Source: Anniella stebbinsi
Lineage: Eukaryota; Chordata; Lepidosauria; Squamata; Anniellidae
Direction: 5' to 3'
Assembly: GCA_029215795.1 (NCBI GenBank)
Contig: JARDYH010000001.1
Coordinates: 395,597,154-395,661,153, forward strand
Length of the DNA stretch: 64,000 nt
The notes beneath the pieces were generated by a model. It searched no databases, was not told where the DNA came from, and saw only the letters and a list, made by a program, of their open reading frames with translations. The translations under genes were made by a program, and so were the position numbers. This document shows, one piece after another, positions 54,536 to 64,000 of this stretch (positions within the stretch are counted from its first letter, which is position 1; every line of letters starts with the position of its first letter).

Positions 54536-55320
54536 GGGTGACCATATGTCCTACTTTACAATGGATGGTCCTTTGTTTGAAGACATCCTCTGTTTGAAGG
54601 GCTGTCCAGTCAAAGACCAGTTTTAAAAGAAAGAACCCCAAGGAAGGAGATCAGCAGTTCCTCAACGTTGCCCATCATGAACAGGTAGCACCTGGACCAC
54701 AAGGCTGAACAGCGGGCACAACGGTTGTCATCTGGGCCAGATCCACACCAAGCAGGATGGAACACTTTGAAAGTGGGTTGAAAACAGTCTATGGAATGTG
54801 CCCTAGGCCCCAACGGTTGTCAAGACTGTTACAAACCATTATAAGAGTAGTGTAGATCCTGCTGCAATTACAGTCTTCCTTATGATGGGAAGAATTGGGA
54901 TGCAATGTATTTTTTATTTAAAATGCAGTAATTATTTCTAAATTTGCATCTACGTCTAGAAATTAGCATTGGCAAATAGAATGGAAATCTCTGCCCTCTT
55001 TGGTCCTCTTTTTGTTTTGGTGACACGTTTCCTCTTTTTTGGTGCTACGCTTAAGTGGGATTGTGTCTATGACTCCAGAGCTCACATTTTTACTTAGTAA
55101 TAAAAGGAATAGAATAAAAACTCTTCCAGGCTCCACGAAGTTAGGGCTAGCATTGGGGTTGGCATCCCTGCCTCACACCCCAGCAGGGGCTCAGAACTGT
55201 CCCTAAGAGTCCTCCAACTCTCTTCCTTTCTAGCCTGATCATGTAATCTACTTTACAGGGACCAGTCCTCTATTTGAAGATCTGTCTGGTCCCAAACTGG
55301 TTTAAAGATAAAGAACCCTA
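54536..55320. repeat. Dispersed repeat (family H), broken copy with an insert
   Basis: 'agggtgaccatatgtcctactttac', 'ttgtttgaagacatcctc', then (after the family N piece) 'attatttctaaatttgcatctac' and, near 55,250, 'tttacagggaccagtcctctatttgaag'. Order and strand differ from 5,055-5,340. Confidence 0.45.
54733..54870. mobile_element. Compound fold-back element (family N), two of four arms
   Basis: 'gccagatccacaccaagcaggatgg', 'aacactttgaaagtggg', then GGCCCCAACGGTTGTCAAGA and 'gagtagtgtagatcctgc'. Corresponds to arms B and A' of 63,542-63,775. Confidence 0.65.
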
Positions 55321-55454
55321 AGAAGGGGAAAGAGGTGGACAGCAGCTGAGCATCAAGCACAAAGATTACCTGGTCACTTTTCCCCTACTCTGGTGAGATG
55401 GAGTGTATTTCTATTTAAACTATAGTGTTTTTTAAATATGCATTCTACCTCCAA

Positions 55455-55812
55455 GAGCTTTTCTACACATGGGTGTTAATCAGCTGTGAATCTTCTGTAT
55501 CTATTTTCTGTTTCATTGCAGAATTGAGATCTGAGCACTACATGAGGAGCATTTCCTTTCCTGCTTTTCTGCTACATCACCTCTAGGTGGCATTGTGGTA
55601 TTGCAGAATAGTGCAAACACAGAAGAGGAACCCACACTTTCATTTGTTTTCACAATTAAATGCCCCATTTTCCCTGTTCTGAAATCACTTGCCAAAAGTA
55701 CTGGTTAGACACAGAAGTGAAATTGGAGGGCCAAGATATCATCCTAAGAACCTATAAACAACTATAAGTAGGGAATGGCGAGTGCATGATAAATGTCTCA
55801 TGTAGAAAAGCC
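55455..55812. mobile_element. MITE with GAGCTTTTCTACA ends (family K), copy 2
   Basis: Ends GAGCTTTTCTACACATGGG and CTCATGTAGAAAAGCCC, 358 bases, interior in the opposite order to 14,341-14,669 (ACATCACCTCTAGGTGGCAT). Confidence 0.75.
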
Positions 55813-56240
55813 CTAAATAACCAGATGCACATTTTTATGGAAATTGGTGCCCTTATTTTTGTGCCTTTGGGGGAGGGATGTATTTCCGCTTTGGGGGCAC
55901 TATGTATGTGATCCATCTTCTGCTTTTTATTTATTTAATAGGCCTTTCCTAAGACAAAGTGGATGTCAAAGGAGTGGAGTGACATGCCTGCTGTGTGTTT
56001 GCTTTTGATTTCAGCGTATTGCACCATACAATCCGGACAGGGCAGAGTCCTATGGAGCACAGCAAATTCAAACGCTGTAAGTGGATCAGCTGTAATAGCA
56101 GAAGATGTACCAGGTGTGTACTTCCAGCTGCCAACAGGGGAGGATGGACTGAATGGGCTGTGATGGGTTCAATGTGGGCTATGGAACTGCAGGGGGAAAA
56201 GAGAAATCCTGAGAGCTCTGAAGTCAGTGCCTCTGGACCA
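55813..56240. other. Unassigned intergenic sequence
   Basis: Nothing recognised; several chance open frames. Confidence 0.35.
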
Positions 56241-56360
56241 GTCTTCCCTACCCTGGTGCCCTCAAAATGTGCCAGACTACATATCCCAACACCCCCAGCC
56301 ATCACAATTCAGAACAATGTTTTCCAACACATCTGGAGGACACCAGGGCTGGAGAAGGCT
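56240..56360. repeat. Palindromic family A copy
   Basis: CCTGGTGCCCTCAAAATGTG, 'ccagactacatatcccaacaccc' and the partner 'acacatctggaggacaccaggg'. Confidence 0.6.
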
Positions 56361-57140
56361 GCTCTCCAGTGGAAGGGAAGCCCCTGAAGGGGTTTTGTCA
56401 TGCCTTCACCCCATTTCCCCTCCGAATCTGTCACAGCGGGCCAGCCTTTTGGAACACAAGCTTCTGCCTTGTCCTCAAATGCCCCCTTGAAAGCTTCCCA
56501 AGCCAATTGATGGATAAGAAATGGCTGCGTCCTCAGCCGGCACGCTCTCTGCGACGTCCCAAAGGAGACGTCTATAGGCCGGGCAACGGCTGCCATCAGA
56601 GTAGGACGTGTAATCCCCTTGCTCGGTATACATATGTCAACCACACAAGACAGCCACCGACCACTGCCGAGTGAAGTCAGATCACATCAGCCAGGCTCGT
56701 ATCATCCCTGCGCTGTTCGGGAAGCGGCCTAATCAATAGCAACTTCTGAACAGAAACCAAGATAACGTAGCAGTGGTGTGATCTTTGCCACCGAAAACCG
56801 GAGCAGTCGGGACAAGGTCAACGGGCAGGTGGGCAGAAAAGAGCAGCATCAGAAATGTTCATCTGGTGCAGATGGGCAATCTCCCCCCCCCATTCCCCCC
56901 TCCAATCTGGCTGTAACGTAGGGATGATAATCCCAATTGAAACCCATCCACCCTGGCCTCGACCCCCCCAGCAGGCAGAGGAGTGGAACAGAAGGAAACC
57001 AGTTACTATGAGATGCAGGAAGTTCCTCTTTACAAGAAAACATGGGATGGGAGAAGGATTCCATGGGAACATCTTCTTGCTTTCTTTTCTTTTCTTTTTT
57101 TACATATATTTTCCTTTATTATTTATTCCTTTCATTTAGG
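56360..57140. other. Unassigned intergenic sequence
   Basis: 56,500-56,800 is fairly GC-rich and looks unique. No exon is assigned; the short open frames do not match a known family. Confidence 0.35.
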
Positions 57141-57370
57141 GATGTCAGAAGAATCGACAATGGAACCAAATGAGTCCAGATTTCTATAAATCCAACCCAC
57201 ACATTCTGCAGCGAACCAGCTTTTTCCGAGTAGCACGGATTCCATGGATTCATGAAGCAGTATTTTTACTTTCTGGAATTTTATGCAAATTTAGTCATAG
57301 AAAAATACTTTTAAAAAACCACCAGTTGAAAATGCACATTTCCCCCATAGGCTAAAGCATAAAAAATGTG
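57140..57370 (+). repeat. Dispersed repeat (family J), copy 3
   Basis: 'gggatgtcagaagaatcgacaatgg', 'aaatgagtccagatttctataaatccaaccc', 'tttctggaattttatgcaaatttagtc'. Confidence 0.6.
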
Positions 57371-57384
57371 CATTTTGGAGAATT

Positions 57385-57610
57385 TTTTATTTTTTTATTG
57401 CATTTTTATACCGCCCAATAGCTGAAGCTCTCTGGGCGGTTTACAAAAAATAAAACCATAAAAATCATTGAAAATATAAAACAACAACAGTATAATACAA
57501 TATAAGAACACAAGCAGGATAAACCAAGCAGCAATGCAAAAATTAATACCAGTTTAAAACACAGATTCAAAACAGCAAAGTTAAAAATTAAACTAATAAA
57601 CTGTTCAGTA
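57385..57610 (-). repeat. LINE 3' tail, minus strand
   Basis: TTATACCGCCCAATAGCTGA, AGCTCTCTGGGCGGTTTACA is the reverse complement of the tail at 28,975-29,128. Confidence 0.8.
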
Positions 57611-57689
57611 TTTATTTATTATGCAAATTTGGGGACATGGGGTGGGGAAAATCCAGTGAATTAGGCTGAAAGTGGGCAACTGCCCCAAA

Positions 57690-57785
57690 ATCACCCAGTG
57701 AGCTTCTGGCCAAGTGGGGACTAGAACCTGGATCTCCCATGTCCAAGGCTAACATTCTTACCACTACACCACACTGGCTCTTCAG
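57690..57785 (-). repeat. Second tRNA-like SINE family, minus strand, head part
   Basis: On the minus strand it begins GAGCCAGTGTGGTGTAGTGG, 'taagaatgttagccttgg', B-box-like GGTTCTAGTCCCC. Same family as 59,525-59,755. Confidence 0.7.
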
Positions 57786-57849
57786 ATGTGCTGAAAGGAA
57801 GGGAAAACAGTGCAGCCCATAAATGACACACCATCAAATGCAGCAGAGC

Positions 57850-58130
57850 AGGGGTCCTCGACCTTTGGGGAGGCTGGGGGGCACATTTGGAATTTTGAAA
57901 GAGTGACCCTGGCACTCTCACAAAATGGCTGCCACAAGGGCTCCTGGCCTGTTCATAAAATGGCTGCCATGGTGGACATGCTGGTTGGTCACACAGGACT
58001 CTCATTTCCCCAAAGCCAAGTTGGTGAGACTTAAAGAAAAGTAACTTTCCCCAAAACCTAAGCACATGGAAGAGAGGGGAAGGTCTGAGCTCTAAAACAC
58101 AAAACCACAATTTTGAATGCAAATGGAGAT
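57850..58130. repeat. Dispersed repeat (family F), copy 3
   Basis: Ordered landmarks as in 640-930, including AAAATGGCTGCCATGGTGG and GAGCTCTAAAACACAAAACC. Confidence 0.65.
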
Positions 58131-58950
58131 GGCACTTAAAGGTAGCATATCATTCTGCAGCAAGCCAGCCTCACAGTATTAAAAAAAAACAACTTCTAAT
58201 TTTTTAAATATTAAGAAATAACATAAAAACCAGGAGGCATGTGGGTGCCAAGACAGAGGTCTGTGAGCCCCAACAGCTCTGGATCAGAGTTCCTTCCTGT
58301 ATGAGTCTTGGGCCAGTCTTGATGTCTTTTACACCTTGCTAATCACCGTTGGTGTAAGGAACTGGAGTCACGTTCCGTGGGCAGGAACTACATGCAAGTT
58401 TCTGGGTACGATCCATCGCACAGCCAGCGATTGCATACCCCACTCCATAATCCCTGCCCGGCTATGATTTTATCTCTCTAACCCAAATGTCTTTGCGCAC
58501 GCCTCATTGGACAGCCAACCACAGCCAAATTTGCTGCCTTTAAAAAGCCATTTTTAAGTTATTTGAGCGCAAAAGGAAGACATGTAAAATGAATGGCTTC
58601 CCTGGTGGCTGACCTTTCTCTATGGCTGGGAAGCTCTGAAACTGACGTACCGTGGGCTCCGATCAAACTTTCTGGAAGCAGCCACGGATATCATCAGAAG
58701 GATAGGAGGAGAGCCCTAGAAGTGCTGAAGTCTGAAGACACAAGCCTTGTCAGCGGCACAGTGCTAAAGGTGGAAGCTCAGGCATTCACCATGATGATCC
58801 CCATAACACATTTACACAATCAGTTCAGCAGGGGAACAGACCAAAAACCCCCCCCAGCATTCTGGGTTGAAAAGGTTTTATGGATTGGCTAGATGTGTGC
58901 GTTTTATGATCAGAACTTACCAGAACCCCATGACTTTGGGCTTTGTAGTT
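58130..58950. other. Unassigned intergenic sequence
   Basis: A-rich near 58,180-58,215, otherwise mixed. No recognised gene. Confidence 0.35.
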
Positions 58951-58954
58951 TTAA

Positions 58955-59275
58955 GACAGGGCTGGAGAACTTGTGGCAGTTGGACTACAACTTTCATCAT
59001 CCTTGGTCCCTGGCCATGCTGGTTGGGGTTGATGGGAGCTGGGATCCCAACCACATCCGGAGGACAAGGAATTCCCCATCCCTGTTTTAAGACAGAGCAA
59101 ACAGCTCCAATTTAATAGCACAATCCTAGAGGAATCTACTCAGAAAAAAGTCCCATTAAGTACAATGGGGCTTACTTCCAGGTAAATGTGTAGAGCAGCC
59201 ATCCCCAACTTGGTGCTGCACAGATGTGTTGGACTTCAGTCCCCATTATCCCAAGCCAGGATGGCCCATGGTTGG
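58955..59275. repeat. Two family A copies around a 'gggcttacttcc' fragment
   Basis: Copy one, 58,955-59,085 (GTTGGACTACAACTTTCATC with GGTTGATGGGAGCTGGGATC). Middle piece, 59,110-59,195 ('cacaatcctagagg', 'caatggggcttacttccaggtaa'). Copy two, 59,200-59,275 (GATGTGTTGGACTTCAGTCC). Confidence 0.65.
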
Positions 59276-59467
59276 GGAAGGGTGGAAAATGGGACTGCAG
59301 CCTAAAATCACGATCCTTCAGTCAGAACCTGCCAGAATGTTGTCTCTGCTTTTCTGTCTTTAGATGATGATGATGATCTGCCTTCTTTCTCTTACAAGGA
59401 ACCTACGGTGGTTTCCACAGTTCTCTTCCTCTCAATAATACTGCATGTCATTTTGTGTGTGGGAGTG

Positions 59468-59469
<2 letters not shown>

Positions 59470-59503
<34 letters not shown>
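59470..59503. repeat. (TA)n microsatellite
   Basis: About 16 TA units. Confidence 0.95.
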
Positions 59504-59504
<1 letters not shown>

Positions 59505-59524
59505 TCTTCTTTATTTATGTGTTG

Positions 59525-59755
59525 TTTATTTGTTACGTTTGTATCCTGCCTTTCCTCCAAAGAGATGAAGGGAGCATACATGAGCCTCTTCCTCTCCATT
59601 TTATCCTCACAACAACTCTGTGAGGTAGGTTAGGCTGAGAGCCAATGACTGATCCAAAGACACCGGGTGAACTTTATGGCTGAGTAGGGACCAGAACTCA
59701 GGTCTCCTTAATCCCAGTCCAGCACTCTAACCACTACACCACACTGGCTCTAGAT
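59525..59755 (-). repeat. Second tRNA-like SINE family, minus strand, full-length
   Basis: The minus strand reads AGAGCCAGTGTGGTGTAGTG, 'gttagagtgctggactggga', 'tgagttctggtccctactcagcc', 'ctcacagagttgttgtgaggataaaatggagagg', with the head related to a tRNA A-box. The tail reaches 'caaggaaaggcaggatac' wording near 59,535. Confidence 0.75.
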
Positions 59756-59889
59756 TAAAAGCTAATTTATTCTGATGTGCCTGTTGGATGTCTATGCTTT
59801 GAGCACAGGCTTTTTCTGCAAATTGTTCTTTTACTTTGCCACTTGTTTTTCTTATCTTTTGTTCCATTAAACACCCACCTACACCTACA

Positions 59890-60000
59890 CACTTGTTGTT
59901 GCTTTGAATTGTATTAAATTGTCAGCTGCCTTGGGCAGCCTATTGCAGGCGATGGAAGGGTGGAATATACATATTGAAATGAATAAAATAATAAATAACC
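59890..60000 (+). repeat. LINE 3' tail, plus strand
   Basis: TTAAATTGTCAGCTGCCTTG, 'ggcgatggaagggtggaatata' and AATAAAATAATAAATAA end. Confidence 0.6.
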
Positions 60001-60294
60001 AAATCAACATTTTCAAAAGTAAAGAGAGACGGGTCAACAGGGGATAATGGAGGCCCATGTAGGATTCAAAGGGCTACGGGAAACAAAGAAGCTAGAAAAC
60101 AAGAACTACCACACAGCTCCGTGGGGTGTGCATACGGAATACACATCTGTCTGTACATGCATGTCTAGCGTATTAAGCAAACATATTTCTGCAGATGTTG
60201 TGTGAGAAGGCAGCCCGCCAGCTCCCACCTTACTGCATGGTGACGAGGCTCCTGGCATCTTTAGGGTAGCAACTCGCATCTTGTCTTGTTTCAG

Positions 60295-60480
60295 ACACAA
60301 ACCTGCGATTCCATTCACAGCAACAGGAGCGGTGCACCAGTTGCACGTTGCCATGGCAACCACCAATGAGCCCTCTTCACCGCAGCATCCGATTGCTATC
60401 AGGCCACCACCTGTAGCCCAGTTAGAAGAATCTTTGAGAGGGGGCCTCCCACCGCACGCTCACTCCATTTTGGCTCGCAA
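60295..60480 (+). other. Candidate internal exon (62 codons), unannotated plus-strand gene or chance
   Basis: A good acceptor (CTTGTCTTGTTTCAG ending at 60,294) and a good donor (CGCAA|GTGAGT from 60,481) bound 186 bases that stay open in one frame in phase 2-2. The peptide includes HKPAIPFTATGAVHQLHVAM, then PSSPQHPIAIRPPPVAQLEE and a GGLPPHAH segment. It is proline- and histidine-rich with no recognised domain. A perfect RFX X-box palindrome lies inside it. It could be a cassette exon of an unknown gene, a non-coding exon, or regulatory DNA with accidental splice-like ends. No partner exon was identified. Confidence 0.3.
60347..60360. promoter_or_regulatory. Perfect RFX X-box palindrome (GTTGCCATGGCAAC)
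   Basis: A fully palindromic 14-mer matching the consensus bound by RFX-family winged-helix factors (GTNRCC..RGYAAC). Confidence 0.7.
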
Positions 60481-61005
60481 GTGAGTTTTCCTTTCACGTT
60501 CTTACGTTTCGGGCAGCGGCCTCAGACAGAAAGCTGCCCTCCCTCGGCCGTCTGCATAACCCACTGCAAACACGCTGCAGCCTGTGACAATCTACCTACG
60601 CCGTAAGCACTAAGGGATGCTGTGGCATACGTTGGCAGTTGGAGGGAGGCATCTCTATGCACAGCTTATCTTGGGCATCCCCTTCATACCCCGTCCCAGA
60701 GATCTTCTGGGGTGGAAAGGGTGTCACTCCTCCTCTAGGTGCTGGGCAGGCTGTCATTACCACATACGGAGACAGAAGCGGATATAGACCAAAATGACAC
60801 CTAAATCCAACCATCCACACATGCAACACCCAATCAATTGTAGTCATGGGAGGCATGACAAATAAGAGTCGCATGAGCCCTGTGGGTTCTATTGGCTAGT
60901 GCCATGACAACAGTAGCGAGCTGTAGCAATGCACCATCTCTTCTTCCCACACAGCTTTGTGTCCTTTCTTAAAGTTCTATTACATTTGTGTTATGTTATA
61001 TTATA
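60480..61005. other. Unassigned intergenic sequence
   Basis: Fairly GC-rich at first (GGGCAGCGGCCTCAG), no recognised repeat or gene. Confidence 0.35.
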
Positions 61006-61009
61006 TACT

Positions 61010-61205
61010 ACAAAGGAAGGGCTGAAGCTCAGTGGTGGAGCATCTGCTTTAATACCCCCTATCTACAGTTTAATCCCCCTTATCTCCAGTTGGGCTGGAA
61101 AAACTCCGTCCTGAAACCTTGGGGAGCCGCTGCCAGTCAGGATCAACAATATTGGGTTAGATGGACCCAGGGCCTGACTCGTTATAAGGTAGCTTATGTT
61201 CCTAA
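61010..61205 (+). repeat. tRNA-headed SINE, plus strand
   Basis: GGGCTGAAGCTCAGTGGTGG, 'agcatctgcttt', 'ctgccagtcaggatcaacaatattggg', 'ttagatggacccagggcctgac', 'aaggtagcttatgttccta'. Same family as 52,455. Confidence 0.75.
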
Positions 61206-61324
61206 CTGGAACCTGCAAAAACAAAAATTACAGTGTGGAGTGCTCCTGTTCCAGGTTCCAGCCAGCCAGGTCCTTTCCCTCCACCCATTCATACCTGCCG
61301 GTCAGCATTCCATGTCCATAAGGG

Positions 61325-61610
61325 GATAAGAGGAGTGATGCTGGATCAAACCAAGGGTCCATCTAGTCCAGCATTCTGTTCACCCAGTGGCCGGCCAACT
61401 GTCGACCAGGAACCCTGAAGCCAGACACGGGTTCAACAGCACCCTCCCACCCATGTTCCCCAGCAACTGGTGTGCATAAGCTTACTGTCTCTGATACTAG
61501 AGGTAGCATGTAGCCATCAGGGCTAGTAGCCATGGATAGGCTTCTCCTCTGAGAATGTGTCCAATCCCGTTTTAAAGCCATCCAAATTGGTGTCCATCAC
61601 TACTGAGCCA
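61325..61610 (-). repeat. CR1-like LINE 3' fragment (family R), minus strand
   Basis: 'gagtgatgctggatcaaaccaagggtccatctagtccagc' then 'ctgtctctgatactagaggtagcatgtagcc' and 'ccaaattggtgtccatcac'. Confidence 0.7.
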
Positions 61611-62029
61611 TCCTCATTGATGCAGAGTGGCTTTGCTTTTCATCACCTGGGCAGGTCTTCCAAACAAATGTCTTGCTTTCTATAGCTTCCCCACCAATCT
61701 GCATCAAAGGGAGAGAGAGAGAGAGAGCATGGCAGCATTTCTTCCGAGATGCCAAGTTTGTTTCTATGGCAAGTGCAGATCCAAACAGTGTAACAGCGCC
61801 ATCTGGCGATTCAGGCTATAACGAAACCCTTCGGACTCTTTCATAACCTTTGGTAATTCAGCCTATTGACAGAAAGAATGAAAGAAAGACAGAACAGAAC
61901 AGAACAGAAAAGACCATTGTTTGGATGCTGTTTCATGCTCTGCTGCATGGATAGATGAGGCAGCAGGTCCACGCCAGAGGAAACTGAAGCCAGGTCAGAT
62001 TCAGGTTTCGAGTGTGCAGGACTGACTCA

Positions 62030-62400
62030 TGGTTTGCATCGGAGTGGAGAACCCCAGTTGATAATTAATACATGCATTAGTGGAGCAGAAAGGGGGCACT
62101 TTAAACTGATGTATGGTTATGGATTTTATGCCATGGTTACAAAGATATGGATTCACCTTCCCAGGGGCCTGTTAAGAGCTATAAACAAGCAGCCCTGCAA
62201 AGTCTTATTAAGCGTCATTTCAGTTCACTTCAAATACAGCCCCCGGTGGGGCAATTGTACAACTTGGCTGTTTTCACTGCTTTATACCCATTGAATCAAA
62301 CACAGGGCACTGTGCCATTGGCAGCACATCACCAAGTGGAGCCCATGGCGGGGTCGGGAAGATGCGTTGCTATGCAACGGCCAATGGGATGGAAGGAGGC
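62030..62400. promoter_or_regulatory. Low-repeat island with RFX-like palindrome and CCAAT box
   Basis: Unique-looking DNA with GTTGATAATTAATACATGC near 62,056. The exact palindrome CGTTGC TAT GCAACG lies at 62,365-62,379 and a CCAAT box (GGCCAATGGG) at 62,378-62,387. The adjacency of an X-box-like site and an NF-Y site recalls X/Y modules. Function is inferred. Confidence 0.4.
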
Positions 62401-62559
62401 TTCCAAAGTAAAAATGACAGAGCATTGTTTGAGGCAGAATAGTGGGATGGAGTTGCTGCTTTGGGAGATGACGATCCTCTTCTCGAAGGGAATGATTTCT
62501 CAGTTTGCATGCATTTTCAGAACTGGTCAAAAAGTGGATGACGTTTAGTACAGTGATTT

Positions 62560-63540
62560 CTTTATTTTAATCCAATCCTAAATTTCAGCTCACATACAGC
62601 TCCATCACACCAGTGATTTAGTGCACTCTCGCCATGCCTGGTCTGTGGATTTGCAGCACGGTACTCACATGACGCCGTGCCTGTCCTGCTGACACCCCGC
62701 CTCTTTCCCAGCCTTTCCTAGAACGCTAAAAGTCTGGATTATTTCCCCTAAGCGCATTTAATGGCTTGAATGGATTGCATCAGGTCCTGGCAGGGAAAAG
62801 CGATCTCCCCCAGCAGCAGGCTCCAAGTCTCAATATAAAACTCAAACCTTGCATCCCAGGCTCCAAAGTGTTTTTTTTTTAATCATACAAAGCATGAATC
62901 TCTGCAGAGACAGGATTGTACTCCCTCGATGCCCCCAAAGAGCCAGACTAAAGGGTCGTTCCATTTTTGCCCAGCAGAAAGGCAGTCTGGTTGAAGTGCT
63001 CATCTGACAGGACCTGTCTGGAGGGAGAAAGAGAAGGGGAGGGGATGAAGTGGAAGAGCAAAGAAGCGAAAGAGCAGCTATTCAGGTGAAAGGGATCATA
63101 AGCTTGACGCACTTCTGCCTCAGAGGTTAAAAAAAACCCCGAGGAGGCAAACCGGGTGGTGGTGGTGGGGAATTAGGTGTGATGGAGGTCATAAACTCCC
63201 CTTTCTTAAAGCTGGGCGTTTCTCCTCCCCTTCACTGGGGTGCACAGCAAGCATTTTTATACACAGGGCTCTACTTCTCAAGCCACGGTTATCCAGAGTC
63301 TCAGCACATACTTACCCCTCCTAGTCTATTGCATCTGGAAGGGATGCTGGGAGTGCTGTCTCCAGGTTTCTGAAAGGCCCATGACAAAGACACTCTCCTC
63401 CTTCAGCGAGTCTACCTTCTCCCTGCCATTATCACTGGCTGTTATTGCTGCTCCTCTTCTTTTCCAGGCAGAGCCCATGGAAGGGTCAGATGGATGTAGA
63501 TCTGGAGGGGAATGAGAAAGAGAAAGAAACAGGCAGACTC
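62560..63540. other. Unassigned intergenic sequence
   Basis: Mixed DNA; poly-T near 62,870 and poly-A near 63,128. The stretch 63,395-63,490 has 'ttatcactggctgttattgctgctcctcttc', a family-G-like fragment. No gene is recognised. Confidence 0.35.
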
Positions 63541-63541
63541 T

Positions 63542-63775
63542 GGCAGGATCTACATTAGCACTTTATAGTGGCATTGAAATGCACTGACAACAGTTGGGGC
63601 CCAGAACACATCTACACCAAGCAGGATGTAACACTATGAAAGCGGTATATGGAATGTGTCTTATGGGCCCCAACAGTTGTCAGTGCACTTCAGTGCCACT
63701 ATACAGCAGTAGTGTGGATCCTGCCTTCATATACCGCTTTCATAGTGCTATATCCTGCTTGGTGTAGATCTGGCC
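63542..63775. mobile_element. Compound fold-back element with interleaved arms (family N)
   Basis: Four arms in the order A (63,542-63,602), B (63,603-63,651), A' (63,665-63,725), B' (63,728-63,775). A pairs with A' (GGCAGGATC at the outer end, TTGGGGCCC at the inner end) and B pairs with B' (TCTACACCAAGCAGGAT, GAAAGCGGTATATG), so the two palindromes overlap. No coding capacity. Part of a second copy is at 54,733-54,870. Confidence 0.8.
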
Positions 63776-64000
63776 AGATTCAGTCCCGGAGATCAGGAAG
63801 CTGAAGGCAAGTTTTCAGGACCTTGGACAGAGTCCAAGAAGGGTAAGACTTGCTCCCAACAAGAGCCCTACCGCTTTCAGGGTCTCTCCTCTTGCCGAAG
63901 ACTCTAGAGCCTTAAAGGGACACCCCTCAGCCTGAAGCCCAGCACTGGACTACCTCTCCCCAATCTCTCAGTGGGCCCTATAACAAGAAGGCTCTGCAGC
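63776..64000. other. Unassigned right edge
   Basis: GC-balanced DNA with no recognised feature. Confidence 0.35.

Noticed and set aside
37037..64000. HEXA exons upstream of CELF6, as expected from human synteny
   Set aside because: No minus-strand frame resembled hexosaminidase A. The neighbour probably lies beyond the window, or the locus differs.
1..64000. CRISPR arrays, operons or bacterial mobile elements
   Set aside because: No direct repeats with regular unique spacers and no bacterial-style gene packing; composition and repeats are vertebrate.

Overview
The window looks like vertebrate nuclear DNA, most likely from a squamate reptile (lizard or snake). Signs of this are interrupted genes with consensus splice sites, CR1-type and L1-type LINE tails, tRNA-headed SINEs, many short fold-back (MITE-like) elements, abundant (CA)n, (TA)n and (AAT)n microsatellites, and one dense CpG island. 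The clade is inferred from repeat content; no species can be named. There are no operons, phage, insertion sequences or CRISPR arrays.

One protein-coding gene is recognised with confidence: the 5' part of a CELF-family RNA-binding protein gene on the minus strand. Exon 1 (coding part 36,093-36,426) lies in a CpG island and encodes a proline-rich N-terminus plus the first half of RRM1. Exon 2 (26,484-26,566; 83 bp) continues RRM1. The two exons join in phase across an intron of about 9.5 kb. The N-terminal signature (FSTxxS..M.GL.P) and the exon 2 peptide [16 protein letters not shown] fit CELF6 better than CELF3, CELF4 or CELF5. Exon 3 was not found in the 26 kb to the left, so intron 2 probably runs off the window. 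The promoter side (about 36.43-36.75 kb) is GC-rich and carries a perfect CRE (TGACGTCA).

Layout: 1-26.5 kb is intron 2, with a 1.27-kb GGA/GAA satellite-like array (5.42-6.69 kb), two near-identical 184-bp elements flanking that array, several SINE, LINE and MITE copies, and a CpG-rich patch near 12.3-12.6 kb. 26.5-36.1 kb covers exon 2 and intron 1, with an L1 tail, CR1 pieces, fold-back elements and an AT-rich low-repeat island. 36.1-36.9 kb is exon 1 and the CpG island. 37-64 kb is upstream intergenic sequence, rich in repeats. It holds a perfect 34-bp-arm hairpin around (TA)n (51.3-51.5 kb), a possible unannotated plus-strand exon containing a perfect RFX X-box palindrome (60.3-60.5 kb), and a second RFX-like palindrome beside a CCAAT box (62.4 kb).

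Most apparent open reading frames are LINE remnants, repeats, microsatellites or GC-rich shadows. The most useful second looks are the duplicated splice donor of exon 2, the candidate X-box exon, the GGA array and the compound fold-back elements.
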